From Plotosus lineatus (Eukaryota > Chordata > Actinopteri > Siluriformes > Plotosidae), in NCBI GenBank assembly GCA_024760905.1, contig CM045729.1:10260080-10324079 (forward strand): DNA of 64,000 bases, read 5' to 3'. Each line of letters begins with the position of its first letter. Position 1 is the first letter of the stretch. The notes beneath the pieces are model-generated. The model made no database searches and was not told the DNA's origin. It was given only the letters and a program-made list of their open reading frames with translations. Of this stretch, positions 1-11,007 are shown piece by piece. Both the position numbers and the translations under genes were made by a program.

Positions 1-19
1 AAACAAACAATACAATACT

Positions 20-2176
20 TCATTGTGGGCTTTTCTTCAGTCTGGTAGCATGGATCCACTGTGGAAAGAGGTCAGTTAGTACGGCGGTACGAGTTACAGC
101 GAGTATCTCCGTGGGCTCACTGTAAGGAGAGTCTCCCAAAGAGGAATTTAGTTTCGCAAATTTCTTGACCAGCACCTTGTCTCCTACCTTGAAGGCATGA
201 GTGCTTGCATCGGCCGGGACCGAAGTATTCTGATTAGTGCGTTCCCAATAGTCATTTAGGACCTTAACAAGGCCCACGGCATACTCGCTCATGTGTATAT
301 CTAAATCTTCCGTCCCCAAAGCCTGTTTTCCCTTTCTCCAAGGTGCGGGAAAGGGTCTCCCCATTACCACTTCATAAGGGGATAAATTCCCTAAGGCCAC
401 CTGCGAGGTCATCCGCAGATCCGCTAGGACCACAGGCAGCACCGAAACCCAATTCCTGGATCCGGTGGCGTGCATTGCTTTTCGTAATTTCCCTTTAATT
501 GTTCTGTTTGTTCGTTCCACGATTCCGGAGGACTGAGGGTGATATGGGACATGGAAACACCAATTGATCTTTAGCTCTTGGGCCAACAGTTGAGTGACTT
601 TTGAGGTGAATGGTGTGCCTTTGTCCGAATCAATACCCAACGGGAGGCCATATCTGGGAATAATTTCCTGTGATAACTTTTGAACCACTACTCTAGCGTT
701 TTCGTTCCCACACGGGAAAGCTTCAACCCACCGAGAGAATTTATCCACGATAACCAGTAGATATTTAAAGGGACCCTGCCGGGGCATGTGGGTAAAGTCT
801 ATCTGCCACTCCTGGAAGGGAGTATCTGGTTTCGGCAGATGCTGATGTGATGCATGTGGTTTGGACACATTGTTCTGTGCACAAATCAGGCATCTTTCCA
901 GAATGCTGTGTACCGTAGAGGCTAGTTGTCGTATACAAAAATCTGTTTCCATATCTGTCACCACCCCTCTTCGACCGCGATGTGTAGGCCCATGAAACTC
1001 GCGGACGAGGAAAGGAAGGCAGTGCGTGGGCAGGCATAAACGACCGGTCGAATCGAGTAGAATGCCGTCACTCGAGGGCTGAGAGCCCTGCGAGGACCAA
1101 AAATCAGTGTCTTCTGTGGACGCCGAGGACTGAAGGGATTTCAGATCCAAGTCAGGGAGGAGGGCGCTAAGCATGTGTGAGGTTGACACTAGCGCGGGCT
1201 GCAGGAACGGCGGCATGGAGCCGAGCGAGGCAGCCTGTTTAGCCGCGCGGTCAGCCAAAGAGTTACCTCGTGCCTCATCAGTGTGGTCAGAGGAATGACC
1301 GTGGGTCTTTACGATCGCTAAACGGAGCGGGAGATTGCAGGACACAATAAGGTCCTGTACCAAAATAGAATGTGAAATGGGCTTACCGTCAGCAGCAGTG
1401 AAACCACGAGATTGCCAGATACGGCCGAAATCATGCGCCACCCCGAAAGCGTAACGAGAGTCAGTGTATATAGTAACGTCCTGGTCGGAAGCGAGAATGC
1501 ATGCCCGAGTGAGCGCATATAACTCTGCTGCTTGAGCGGAATTAAAGGGAAGCGAGTACGCTTCCAAAACTTGGTCCGGTAAGGAACATACCGCGTAGCC
1601 ACAGAGGAACACTCCATCGAAGGGTTTCGAGCATGACCCATCTACAAACAGGGAGAGACCTGTGGAGAGAGGCGTGGATAATAAGTCGGACCTAATACTG
1701 GTGTCATGGACAATGGTGTCCATGCAGTCATGTTCCAACGGTTCGCAGTCATCTTGAACATTAAGCAGGCGCTGTAGGGCCTGGGCCACGTTATCTAGGG
1801 AAGAGGAACAAGAGATGGTTAGATTATCAGTAGCACAAAGGATGGCCTCGTAACCTGAGCGACGTTGAGAAGACATGTGTTGTGTAGACAGAGTATTAAG
1901 GATGTGCCTAACCTGATGGCTGGTGTGTAAAACGAGTGGATGAGAAAGCACTATTTTTTCTGCTTCGAGAACTAACACCGCACTGGCAGCGACGGCACGG
2001 AGACATGCAGGTAAACCCTGAGCCACAGTATCTAGAGTTTTGGAAAGAAAAGCACAAGGCCTAAGTCCCCCCCCGTGGTCCTGCGCCAAGACTCCAGAAG
2101 CCGTGCCGGCCTGGTGAGCGACGTAGAGATGAAAGGGTTTGTTGTAATCCGGGAGCCCGAGAGCCGGCGCGAGCAT
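20..2176 (-). pseudogene. pol: ERV RNase H and integrase
   Basis: 718 codons without a stop, but out of frame with the broken RT upstream. RNase H occupies about residues 172-310, with FVDGS, AELYAL and YTDSRYAFG. Integrase follows: an HHCC zinc finger near 390-430, then the catalytic Asp in QIDFTH (about 460), Asp in SDKGT (about 517) and Glu in VERTN (about 552), a D-D-35-E spacing. The SDKGT box differs from the commoner SDNGP form. The frame ends in TGA at 22-20, close to the window edge. Confidence 0.88.
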
Positions 2177-2822
2177 AGGGCCGACTTCAGGGCTTTGAAT
2201 GCGTCCAGCATGTCCTCAGTCCAGACCAAGGGTTGGTGGAGAGGGTCAGTGTGAGCCACGGCAGAGCGTAAACGTTTGTCATAAAAGGAACAGTCCGGGA
2301 TCCATTGTCGGCAGTAGTTAATGAGGCCCAGGAAAGCCAGGAGCGCTTGTTTAGTGGCAGGCTTATGAGTGTCCACTATGATTTTGACGCGATCCTGAGT
2401 AAGGCGTTTTATCCCGTGAGAGAGTTCGTAGCCCAGGTATATCACAGTGGGGAGACAGAACTGTAACTTGGGCTTGGAGACCTTGAAACCCTTTTTTCCA
2501 GTAAGAGGAGCAGTTGAACGGTTGCATCGAAACACAGTTCATAAGTTAGGCCGGACACCAGGAGGTCATCAGCATAAGAGTGAACGCAGGAACCTACGGA
2601 ACGCCAAGAGACCCCAGTGCATCCCTAACTGCAGCCGAAAACGGCAGGAGAGTCAATAAATCCTTGAGGTAATCTAGTCCACGTGTACTGTCGCTGCCGG
2701 TGTGTGAAAGCGAAGAGAGGTTGTGTGCTTGGCTCAACAGGGATACTAAAAACGCCCGAGCACAGGTCGATCACGGAGAAATGGGTGTGATCGCAAGGAA
2801 TAGAAGCCATAATAGAGGGCAC
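2032..2822 (-). pseudogene. pol: ERV reverse transcriptase, palm to connection (frameshifted)
   Basis: RT is spread over three frames. Positions 2822-2625 encode the first catalytic Asp region (FSVIDLCSG) and the LPQGF motif. The minus strand at about 2575-2554 encodes Tyr-Ala-Asp-Asp, the catalytic box, in a second frame. A third frame from about 2499 to 2032 encodes the thumb and connection (for example FLGLINYCRQWIPD). The last switch coincides with a run of six T at 2492-2497, so a homopolymer indel is a likely cause. Key catalytic residues survive but the reading frame does not. Confidence 0.82.
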
Positions 2823-3616
2823 GTCCGAACGACCGGTGAAACTGGAATGATGAGCTCGTTAATTTTTCTGAGGTCCTGTGTCAAACGCCAGGAACCGTCC
2901 GGCTTGGGAACCGGGTTCACAGGAGTGTTATAAGGGCTTGTGCACGGCACGATGATACCCTGTTCCAGAAGAGCGGCCAAAATAGTGTCGATACCCAACA
3001 TTTTTTGAGGCGACAAGGGGTATTGTCGGATGTACACGGGCGAAATGTGCTTCACGGTAGCTTCATATGGGACGCAGTCCACACAACCCACGTCATTCTT
3101 ATGCTCTGCCCAAAGATTGGTGGGCAGTGTGTCGAGTACAGGGGGCGAGGTGGAACTCGCCACGCACGCTGAATTAACATTAAAAGGCAAGGGCTGCGCT
3201 TGCAATGATAACAGAGAAACGGAGGAGGTGTCGCACGTTTGGATGGTCATGCTCGAACCTTGGAAAGAGATTTGGAACCCCAGAACACTCATGAGGTCAC
3301 GGCCTAGCAAATTAAAAGGGCATTCGGACATATGTACAAAGGAGTAGGATATTTGCAATTTATCAAGCGTATGATCATCAGGAAAATGTAGGAGAAGGGG
3401 TGGCGTATATGGGGAGGAGAAGGGAACCCCATCTATTCCCACAGAGCTAATAGACCTGGAAGATACAGCACCCTGATAGTCCCTGCCTAAAGAAGATAGG
3501 GTTGCACCGCTATCGATAACAAAAAGATATTCTACCCCTTCTAGAACAACAGGAAGGAGGGGCAGATTCTCATTGCAGGGTGAATTAAACACTAGATGCA
3601 TTAAACTACAGGTCAC
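2771..3616 (-). pseudogene. pol: ERV protease and start of reverse transcriptase
   Basis: 281 codons. An aspartic protease active site, Val-Ile-Asp-Ser-Gly-Ala-Thr, sits near residues 33-39. The C-terminal 90 residues match the RT N-terminus: a Pro-rich entry, then a stretch like PVPKPDGSWR followed by a DLR-type motif. The frame is lost near 2771-2822, where RT continues in another frame. Family role: processing of Gag-Pol and DNA synthesis. This copy is inactive. Confidence 0.85.
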
Positions 3617-3640
3617 GGGGTCCCTACTCCGTGGGCATCC

Positions 3641-3643
3641 CTA
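3641..3643 (-). promoter_or_regulatory. In-frame UAG between gag and pro-pol
   Basis: The gag frame stops at UAG followed by GGA; the protease-RT frame continues in the same phase. Gammaretroviruses make Gag-Pol by suppression of exactly such a UAG followed by a pseudoknot. Just downstream, CACGG and CCGTG can pair around a short G/C-rich loop. The arrangement is seen; the readthrough role is inferred. Confidence 0.6.
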
Positions 3644-4585
3644 TTCGTGCTCCCGCGGGTATGGGCGTGGTGTCGTCACTTCAGTGGGATCCGAGGGTGG
3701 TGGGGGCGAACTAGAGCCAGCATTACGGCGTGCTGCAGAATTCTCCTCATCTCTCTGTCTCTTTCTACACTCTTTTTTCCAGTGCCCTTCCTTACCACAA
3801 TAATGACATTTTCCGGTCTTTCTATACGAATCCCTTCTCCTATTCTTATCACGCGGGCCCTGGGGGGCCACCGCCAGCAGAACCTTATTCTTCACATTCA
3901 ATAGTCCATCTGATTCTAACATACGAACCCTTTCTCCGGCAGTTCTAACGATGAGACGTTGACGGTCTGTGAAATGCGGTTTAAGTGCGCTCTGGACTTC
4001 TGGGAGACAATTACTTAAAAAACTGGACACGAACATAGAGTTTGCCGCTTCGGTATCAAGAGGAAATCCTCCTACATGACGCCAAGTTTCAGTAAAGCGA
4101 TTCCAAAATACCGAGGTTAGTTCGCCTCGCTTCTGCTTGCAATTGGTCACGTGTGAAAGATCACAAGCTCCCTCCCGTCGGGAGACTAAATAAGCCGTAA
4201 GTTGTGCGCGCAGTTGAGTCAATGCCTCAGGATCATCCCGCCAAAAGAGGGTGGACCGATAGGTGGTGTTACGACGACCCTCGACTTCCCCTTCTTCTTC
4301 TACTTTAACATTAGTCACTACGTCATTCTCGGGGGCCAAACAGGGGATGTTCTGAAGGACCACAGCCTCATTGTAAGCTTCCTTGAGGGTGTGTTGCAGG
4401 ATAAAGCGATAATCCCCTCCCGTTAGCTGGCAATATGTGGTGGACCATATAAGCATATCTACATAGGCGAGGGGTGTGTCCAAGCCGGGGAGCATGGAGA
4501 TAATGTCCTTAAGTGCGGCCACGGATGGTGGCTCCACGACAATACCTCTTCCACGTTTCTGCCATATACAGGCTACATTCTCCAC
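3641..4585 (-). pseudogene. gag: ERV gag, capsid and nucleocapsid part
   Basis: An open stretch of 314 codons. The C-terminal half holds one CCHC zinc knuckle (Cys-x2-Cys-x4-His-x4-Cys, near residues 262-275), preceded and followed by Arg/Lys-rich sequence, the signature of retroviral nucleocapsid. A single knuckle fits gamma-like viruses. The upstream part is capsid-like in position and composition. The frame ends at a UAG (3643-3641) and continues in the same frame into protease. The N-terminal link to matrix is broken by a frameshift. Confidence 0.85.
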
Positions 4586-4916
4586 GGCCCTAGGTTTAGG
4601 TGGCTTCGGGAGAGGAGGGGGATCGGGCTGAGAGCCCGTGTCGGGACCAATGTCCGCCGGGTTTTCCCAATCCGAATCCTCATCCCCTTCCGTATCTTCG
4701 AATCCTCCTCATTTACTGGCGGAGGCGGGAGGGAATCACAACCTTGGGTCTTTGTTTCGATTTAATTTTACATCGCGCTCCGGCTCCGGGGGTTCCTCCT
4801 TCGGCAGCGAGCAGGGTTGGGTATAAGGCGGGAACCTCCGCTGGCTTAGGGTCAGCGGGAGTAAGCGGAACTATCTCTCCCGATCCTACTGGATAGGGTG
4901 GGGAGCCGACGGGGAG

Positions 4917-5330
4917 TTACGGGGACACAGTTTCCACCCAGCAAGCTGGACTTTTGGTATTTTTCCCTTTTCCCTTTTCTTTACTCATTAATTTAGGTTT
5001 GGGGACACTCTGAGTCACCTTCTTGGGCTCAAAGAGCTTTTTAAGTTGCAACCAGTACGAGCGCATTTCATACCATTTTTCATAAGCCTCCTTCATGTAT
5101 TCATAATCCCAGGAGGGGTTGCCCAATCCATCATAAATCATGCGATGCGCGGATGTCAGAAATCTTGCATCAAAAGTCCCATTTCGAGGAAAGTTTGGTA
5201 CTTGGTCTAGTCCCTCCGTCCATCCGGCTAGATTACTGAGCCATGGTTCAGTATAATAAGCAAGACCACATTTATTCATCCATTCCTTGGGGGTTTCCCC
5301 GGGATTAGGCTTTGGGTAGGAATTTCCCAT
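4917..5330 (-). pseudogene. gag: ERV gag, N-terminal (matrix) part
   Basis: A 137-codon open stretch starts with Met-Gly-Asn-Ser, a typical N-myristoylation signal of retroviral matrix proteins. It is rich in Trp, Tyr and Lys and ends in a Lys-rich segment. It is the first long ORF after the primer site and donor. The capsid part downstream lies in another reading frame, so at least one frameshift falls between about 4586 and 4930; that stretch has no long ORF in the gag direction. Family role: membrane targeting of Gag. This copy is truncated. Confidence 0.75.
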
Positions 5331-5540
5331 TGTTTACCCTCTAACAAAAATAAAAAATACGTTGGCATACAGGAATACACGTGCACCTTTTGTATAGCGC
5401 TCTTCCCAGTTATAGCAACTGAGGATAAACCATCCCTTCTAGAGAAGGGGATAAACCGTCCCTTATAAAAAGGGGATAACAGACGCTCAGATACTGCTAA
5501 CCAGGTAGTCAACCAAATCTTGTCTTACCTGATCAGGAGT

Positions 5541-5558
5541 ATCACGTCGGGGTCACCA
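5541..5558 (-). other. Primer binding site, tRNA-Trp type
   Basis: The minus strand reads TGGTGACCCCGACGTGAT. This is complementary to the 3' end of vertebrate tRNA-Trp including CCA, the primer used by avian sarcoma-leukosis viruses. It starts 3 bases after the LTR end. A good splice donor (CAG/GTAAGA, GT at 5528-5527) follows 10 bases downstream and is a candidate major donor for an env transcript. Confidence 0.88.
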
Positions 5559-5683
5559 AATTGTAAGAACTCTCTCAGAAGAAGCTCTTATGTAAACCTG
5601 CACGATCTGGATTCCTGTATCTCAACGTCTGGGAGCACTCCGGGAACAGAGGACAACAAACCACACGAGTGAAATCAATCTGG

Positions 5684-5689
5684 TTTATT
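5684..5689 (-). terminator. ERV LTR polyadenylation signal
   Basis: AATAAA on the minus strand downstream of the TATA box and about 120 nt before the LTR end, the usual place for the R-region polyadenylation signal. Confidence 0.7.
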
Positions 5690-5724
5690 CATCTGCTGCT
5701 CAGTGTGTGTCACTGGGCATAAAG

Positions 5725-5732
5725 CTTTTATA
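5725..5732 (-). promoter_or_regulatory. ERV LTR TATA box
   Basis: TATAAAAG on the minus strand, about 36 nt upstream of the AATAAA signal inside the LTR. This is the expected core promoter of the provirus; activity is not shown. Confidence 0.7.
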
Positions 5733-6003
5733 CAGTGGAGGTGTGTGTGTGAAAAAGTGGGTACAGAGTCACATGTTTCTTTGTTCACAGCCTAAAAGTT
5801 GTACCATAATCAAAGTGCATGATAAGAAACCGTCCATCACATTCCTTTGCCTTAGGGGTGACATTTACTACTCTGTGAACTTTGACCTCAGAAAGGATGC
5901 TGCCTTGTAAAGCATCACAACAGCAATAAAAGTCCACGGTTAAAAGCACAGGAATGCTGCTAATTATAAAATGGTTAAAGATAAGTCAGAATGTGACCTT
6001 ACA

Positions 6004-6890
6004 CTTATGTAATGTATGTTTTGCAGTAAGCAATGTAATTAATATTATTATTATTAGTAGTAGTAGTATTTATTAGTTACTTACGTAATTGATATTTTCC
6101 AGTAAAAAAATGATATATTAAATATGTAAATCCTTTCCGACAGGAATTATGGGAACTCACTCGTAATGGACCACTATAATACAGAGTAAAATATTTCCCA
6201 GAGTAATAAGTCAATTTTTAATATTAATTTCTGTAACATTCCATGTAAAATCAAAAATAATATTCATCATAATGGTCAAGTAATTATTAATGATATTATT
6301 TATACAGAATGTACAGCAGCATTGCTTCATGAAAAAGACATTTATTGTTAATATTACAAAATTATCAATTATTTAATGTTACCATCAGTGGTTATTCATT
6401 TTTGGGAATATTTTACACAATAATATCAAACAAAGTTCTTGTAAATTAAAAAAAATAAAAAACATCTTGTATGGAACAAAAATTGGAAAATAAATCCTTG
6501 AATCAGGAGAAAATTCTGATGAAATTCTGAATTGTGAGACTCAGCAGTCCATTAAAAATAGAATAAATCATTCAGCGAGGCTGTTCCTTGTGGGTTTTCT
6601 GCCTCCTCCTTTTTTGGACGGGCTTTCAAGTCTTCTTGCTGAACCCTTTTACTGGATCCAGCCTTTCACACAGTTACCGGGTTCAAACAATTACAATATT
6701 AATAATGAGGTGATTTATTTAATGTTATGTATTTTAAGATGACTGACAACAAATCTTCTGGAGGCAATAAATAAGGGTGTTAAATCCATGCACTTACCAT
6801 GTAACACCACTTCACTGTTTTAGCTCAGAATATAAATTTATTTAAATGTATATAACACAGTGCATTGGCAATAATTGAAATAAATAGGAT
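6004..6890. other. AT-rich intergenic DNA, no gene seen
   Basis: AT-rich flank of the retrovirus LTR with short ATT and TAG runs around 6040-6070. No ORF, splice-flanked exon or recognisable repeat core seen. Confidence 0.5.
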
Positions 6891-6892
6891 CT

Positions 6893-7092
6893 GCTGTGCC
6901 CTGCGATGGCCTGGCGAGCTGTCCAGGGTGTACCCCGCCCTCGCCCAGATTCGCCTGAATTCGTTCATTCGTTTATCTTCTGAACTGCTTCATATTAATT
7001 AGAGTCACGGGGAGGCTGGGGCCCATCTCAGCCATCTCTGGACAGAGTACACCCAGTTCAGAACAGCTCAGCAGGCCATCACAGGGCAGAAC
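6893..7092 (+). repeat. SINE tail relics (family B)
   Basis: Contains the phrases of a widespread fish repeat (cagggtgtaccccgccctcg, ggtcacggggaggctgg type) in two adjoining, oppositely oriented pieces. This is the 3' region of the tRNA-headed family seen complete at 27418. Old and truncated. Confidence 0.55.
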
Positions 7093-7129
7093 ACGCTGAT
7101 GGTTACAGCCGACTCTTTGCAAAATTCAG

Positions 7130-7290
7130 CAATGTTTTTTTTTTTTCTGTCTTTCACCACAGACAGTGAGAGACATGGCTGGGCTTTGATAACTCAGTTC
7201 GCTGCATTGGAGGAAAGTAGTGATAACCTTGTGGTAGTGGGACTTGAACCCCTTTTCATGGGATCAGTAATCCAGCACCTTACCATATAT
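7130..7290 (-). repeat. SINE family A relic (tRNA head and body)
   Basis: The reverse complement shows the degenerate tRNA-like head (box B remnant near 7240) and the body phrase around 'tctcactgtctgtggtg'. It is the same family as the fuller copies at 25808, 41634 and 50010 but more diverged and truncated. Confidence 0.6.
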
Positions 7291-7675
7291 TCCAGTCTAT
7301 TTAAAGCCCAACACTGGCATGATCATTTCTTCAACATCAGTCACATCCCATTTTTCAGGGTCCAACTGTTTCCCCCATGTGAAGGTTTTTCCCCACGAAG
7401 ATTTAATTATGGGATGTTTTGAGGGGATACAGACAGAAACTATGCATGCAAGCTTATATTCCCTTTTAAATCAGACCAGAATGCTTTACTGATCCCGCAG
7501 GAAACTGTGTGAAATAATAAATCCAAGATAAAAGTTTAAATAAGGAAAAAGTCGTTAAAATTCCGGAAGTGCGGGAGCAACTGAAACAGACTGCCAGAGA
7601 ACGTGTGTGCTCTCCGCATGCAGTATCTGGGATATCAGAGAGTTGTTGCACAGACTTGTACTGAGTTCAATAATT

Positions 7676-7795
7676 AGTTCCACTGTGGGGAAAGAGCTGT
7701 CCGGGGTACACCCCGAACTCATTCACAGTTGGTTGAGATGGGCGCGACCCTCTCTGAGACTCTATTTAGGAATAAGTGGTTCGAAAAAAATGAAT
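7676..7795 (-). repeat. SINE family B 3' tail
   Basis: A tail fragment ending in a (GAAT)n run at 7788-7805, the simple-repeat end typical of this fish repeat family. Confidence 0.45.
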
Positions 7796-7990
7796 GAATG
7801 AATGAACTGTGGGGAACTGTTGACTGATTGGGGTTTGTCTACAAAAGATTCAGACGAGAGAAAATCAGTTTTACAGTAAACTGCCATAAGAGGTGAAAAC
7901 AAGTCTTTGCTTCTTAATCCCACTTCCGGTTTCTCCAGAAGATCAAATCCTTCCACCATGGAATATGAAGGGTGTAATGAACAAGGCTGT

Positions 7991-8042
<52 letters not shown>
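7991..8042 (+). repeat. (GT)n microsatellite
   Basis: About 25 uninterrupted GT units. ORFs reading Val-Cys through it are artefacts. Confidence 0.95.
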
Positions 8043-8046
<4 letters not shown>

Positions 8047-9540
8047 GAGGTATGTTTAAGTCACGAGCAGCACATCATTATTTTGTCCTGCTCAGAGTCA
8101 TCTCAACTCTACATGCCAACTCTAACGAGCCTAGAAATCTTTAAATCGTGTCATGTGATGCACAGATATATAATTCTGTACATTTATAGTTCAGCTTTTT
8201 CCATTTTGACATTTTAATGCTGTTTATTAAAAGGAAATATAGATAGACATAAAATTCTTCTTCTGGTTGTTGATGGTTAATTTTCTGTGTTTGAAATGAA
8301 ATGACATAAATAAGATCTGTGCTGAAGTTATGAATATCACTGAATAGCACACAACATAGTACAATACATGATTATTTTATTCTGCTGCATGAGAACAGGA
8401 AAACAAACTATAATCATTTTAATTATTTATTTTTACCTTTCGAAATGGCATTTTTGAAACTCGTCTTAAGTTAAAATGCTTTTATTATCTTTAAAAACAT
8501 GAAGTCGATATTGTGTAGATTTGTTTGTATTTGTTCGGATGGTGTTTTGCTACATTTCCAGAAGAACATTCAGGGTTTTATATGACATATTGAGTGAAGA
8601 ATTATCTTGAGTTTATAGAATGGATATGCTCTCTTGTCACAAAAAATTTGAACTAATCAGATCTCACAATTGTTGTGTATTATATATTCAAAACATTTTT
8701 GTCATCAAAAGGCCACGAGTGTGCTACTTTTATTTTATTATTAAGGCTGAACAAGTACAAAAAAATCCACAATATTATAAATAGAACTCACTGCTTATGA
8801 CACGGTTCAAGGTTTGAGTCAGGCTTTACTCTCAAAACCATCATTTTTGCCAATTTATTAGAATATTACACTTATTTACAACAGTATAATTTCGTCAGGA
8901 TTCCATTTCTGAAAAGAGAAATGCAACATCTGGAACTAGTTGGGAGATTCAAAAGGAGCGTATGTGGAATTTGAGTAAATCTGTAGCATTAATATTCCTA
9001 ATATTTATAGTTATGAAGTTTGACTGCACTTGAAACTTAGCTGTAATGATAAAAAGCACAAAACAGGAATTATTTGACACTTAAGTTCTCAACAAAATCT
9101 TTATTTATCCTTACAAAGATCTCATGATTATATTTAGTACGTATACTGAAACAGTGAAAAAGCAACAAAGGAAACACAAAACACCATAAAACCTCTAAAT
9201 TTCCCGAGAAAAAAATAAATATGTAAAATTTTATGTTCAAAAATAACACTTGTTTGTGAGCATTACAATCAACAAAATAATGTAATCACCACATCGAAGT
9301 ATTTTGGGAGTCATTTTTAAACAGTGTGGCCAAAATTGCCTGACTAATTAATCCCAAACTTTCTATTTTCTATAAACACCAACAAAATCAGAACTATTAA
9401 AAAGAAGTCAGTTCCACTTGAACTTGATCAGAAATTGAGTTGCTGCAAATTAAGCAACAGCACCAGGAGATTTATCAAAGTTTATGCAAATATGAAGATC
9501 CTACTGTTTAACATAAAAGGAAGTGCTGTTTTTTTTTTGT
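8043..9540. other. AT-rich intergenic DNA, no gene seen
   Basis: About 1.5 kb of AT-rich sequence without convincing ORFs, splice-flanked exons or identified repeats. A T-rich run lies at 9530-9552. Confidence 0.5.
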
Positions 9541-9839
9541 TTGTTTGTTTTTAGCATGACGAGAAAATGATGAATGAGTTTGTTTCAAAAAATACAGATT
9601 CTGAGCATCTGATGATAAAACCTGCAGAGTTGGAAACTGAATTGCTCACATACAGATGATCGTGTATCAGCAGCAGATTAGTTTCAGCTCCAAGAAAAAC
9701 ACCCCGTGGAGGTGAATCATGATGTAAGTGGTGTGAGCTCGAATTTATAACTTGTAAGGAACCGCAATGACTCGTGAACTCACAGAAGTCATCAAAACGT
9801 GTGCACTGGAAACAGCGGGGGAAAACAGCAACGGAATCA

Positions 9840-10780
9840 ATGAGAGATTGAAACTTACAACAAAAGAATGACTGAGGAAAAGAAGGAAAATGGCAAGCAA
9901 TGACCAAGACGCCCGTATGAAAATTGAGTCCTGCGAACTGGGCAAGACTATCAGGGAGAAAATGAGGGAAGATCTCGGAGAATACAATACCATGGAAGTG
10001 AAAGAAGCAATAGAGAAGGGAAAAGGACTGCAAAAAGCAAATAGCACGGGTCGGAGAGCTATGATACCAGCACTGCAAGAAGAAGATGGAACCATCACCA
10101 CCAACATGGAAAGAATCGTGGAGAGGTGTTCAGAGTTCTATGACAACCTATACAAGAGACGGCCAGTAACATCATGCAAACCCAGGCGGAAGAAGTACCA
10201 CCTATCCTCGACAGTGAAACCAAAAAGGCGACGAAAAGTATGTAAAACAACAAAGCACCCGGAGAAGATCAGCTCTTGATGAAAATGCTGACAGCAGGAG
10301 GAGATATCGTTCGCGGAAAGCTGAGAGAATTATTCAACAAAGTGCTGAAAAAGAACAGGTACCGAAGGAGTGGAAGAACGCAATCATCCCCCTCATCTTC
10401 AAAAAAGGGAATAGGAAAGACCTAGCAAATTACAGACCCATCAGTTTGCTCTCCCAAGTCTATAAACTCTTCATCAAGATCTTGAAAAACAGGCTGAGCG
10501 GAACTCTGATTGAACACCAACCACCGGAACAAGCCGCATACCGACCAGGACACGCCACGATTTTGACCACCGGCAAACAGTAACACAGATACTCGAGAAG
10601 ACCAACGAATACAACATACCCATATACATGGAATCTGTAGACTATAAGAAGGCCTTTGATTCAATCCAACACATGGCAGTCTTCAAAGCGCTAAATTTGC
10701 ATGGTATTGAGGGTCAATACATCAACATCATCAATGAAATATATGAGGGAGGAAGAGCGCAGAGTGAGAACTGAACCAGC
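9840..10780 (+). mobile_element. Dead non-LTR retrotransposon fragment (RT region)
   Basis: An ORF at 9890-10279 resembles the linker upstream of LINE reverse transcriptase (basic, with a RIVERCSEFYDNLY-type stretch). It is followed in other frames by hallmark RT words: KAPGEDQ near 10250-10275, then PLIFKKG and [21 protein letters not shown] near 10390-10470, and [13 protein letters not shown] near 10510-10550. Several stops and frame changes are present and no YADD box is reached. The motifs fit an RTE-like LINE; clade assignment is tentative. It is a different family from the RTE copies at 42432 and 54815. Confidence 0.75.
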
Positions 10781-11007
10781 AGTGGCGCGACAGGCTGAGT
10801 GAAGAAATCCAATCACACTTAATGTCCAAGTATTCAGCATTACTTTTATTCTCGAGGATTGTACCGATCAGTTCTTCAAACCATTCAATAAATCCGTCAT
10901 AAGCAATGTGACAACATGATAATGCAGATGTGTCATCGTCCATGTATGAAGCTAAACACCAAGCCACAGTTCTGCACACCAAACTCAGACAGAGGCCTCG
11001 AGCTTCC
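10731..11007 (-). other. Candidate exon, unrecognised
   Basis: On the minus strand an AG acceptor (ends 11008) is followed by an open frame with a non-repetitive, acidic composition (words such as SYMDDDTSALS and GFIEWFEELIG). It reads to a stop at 10731, although the last part runs into the LINE fragment. I do not recognise the protein. It may be an exon of one gene with the candidates at 11640 and 12464, or chance. Low certainty. Confidence 0.25.

Larger units (their letters stand above)
1..6003 (-). mobile_element. Endogenous retrovirus, 5' part (LTR to end of pol)
   Basis: Read on the minus strand the order is LTR (6003-5562), primer binding site, gag, protease, reverse transcriptase, RNase H and integrase, the order of a simple retrovirus. 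Gag and protease-pol share one reading frame separated by a single UAG, as in gammaretrovirus-type genomes. The window ends directly after pol, so env and the 3' LTR, if present, lie outside. Gag and pol each carry frameshifts, so this copy cannot make complete Gag or Pol. A leader of about 200 bases separates the primer site from the gag ATG at 5330. The exact retroviral genus cannot be settled without a phylogeny of RT. Seen: domains, motifs, breaks. Inferred: gamma/epsilon-like affinity. Confidence 0.93.
5562..6003 (-). repeat. ERV 5' long terminal repeat (442 bp)
   Basis: The LTR has perfect 6-bp inverted ends (TGTAAG at 5562 and CTTACA at 5998-6003 on the plus strand) and lies 3 bases from the primer binding site. 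On the minus strand it carries a TATA box at 5732-5725 and an AATAAA polyadenylation signal at 5689-5684, in the order U3-TATA-signal expected of an LTR. The partner LTR is outside the window, so no age can be estimated from LTR divergence. Confidence 0.92.

Noticed and set aside
1..6003. Functional provirus
   Set aside because: Gag and RT are split over several frames, so no complete Gag or Pol can be made from this copy.
7893..8217. ORFs with long Val-Cys runs
   Set aside because: They are translations of the (GT)n microsatellite.
9551..10107. Minus-strand ORFs of 175 and 120 codons
   Set aside because: Antisense to the LINE fragment, whose RT words read clearly on the plus strand.
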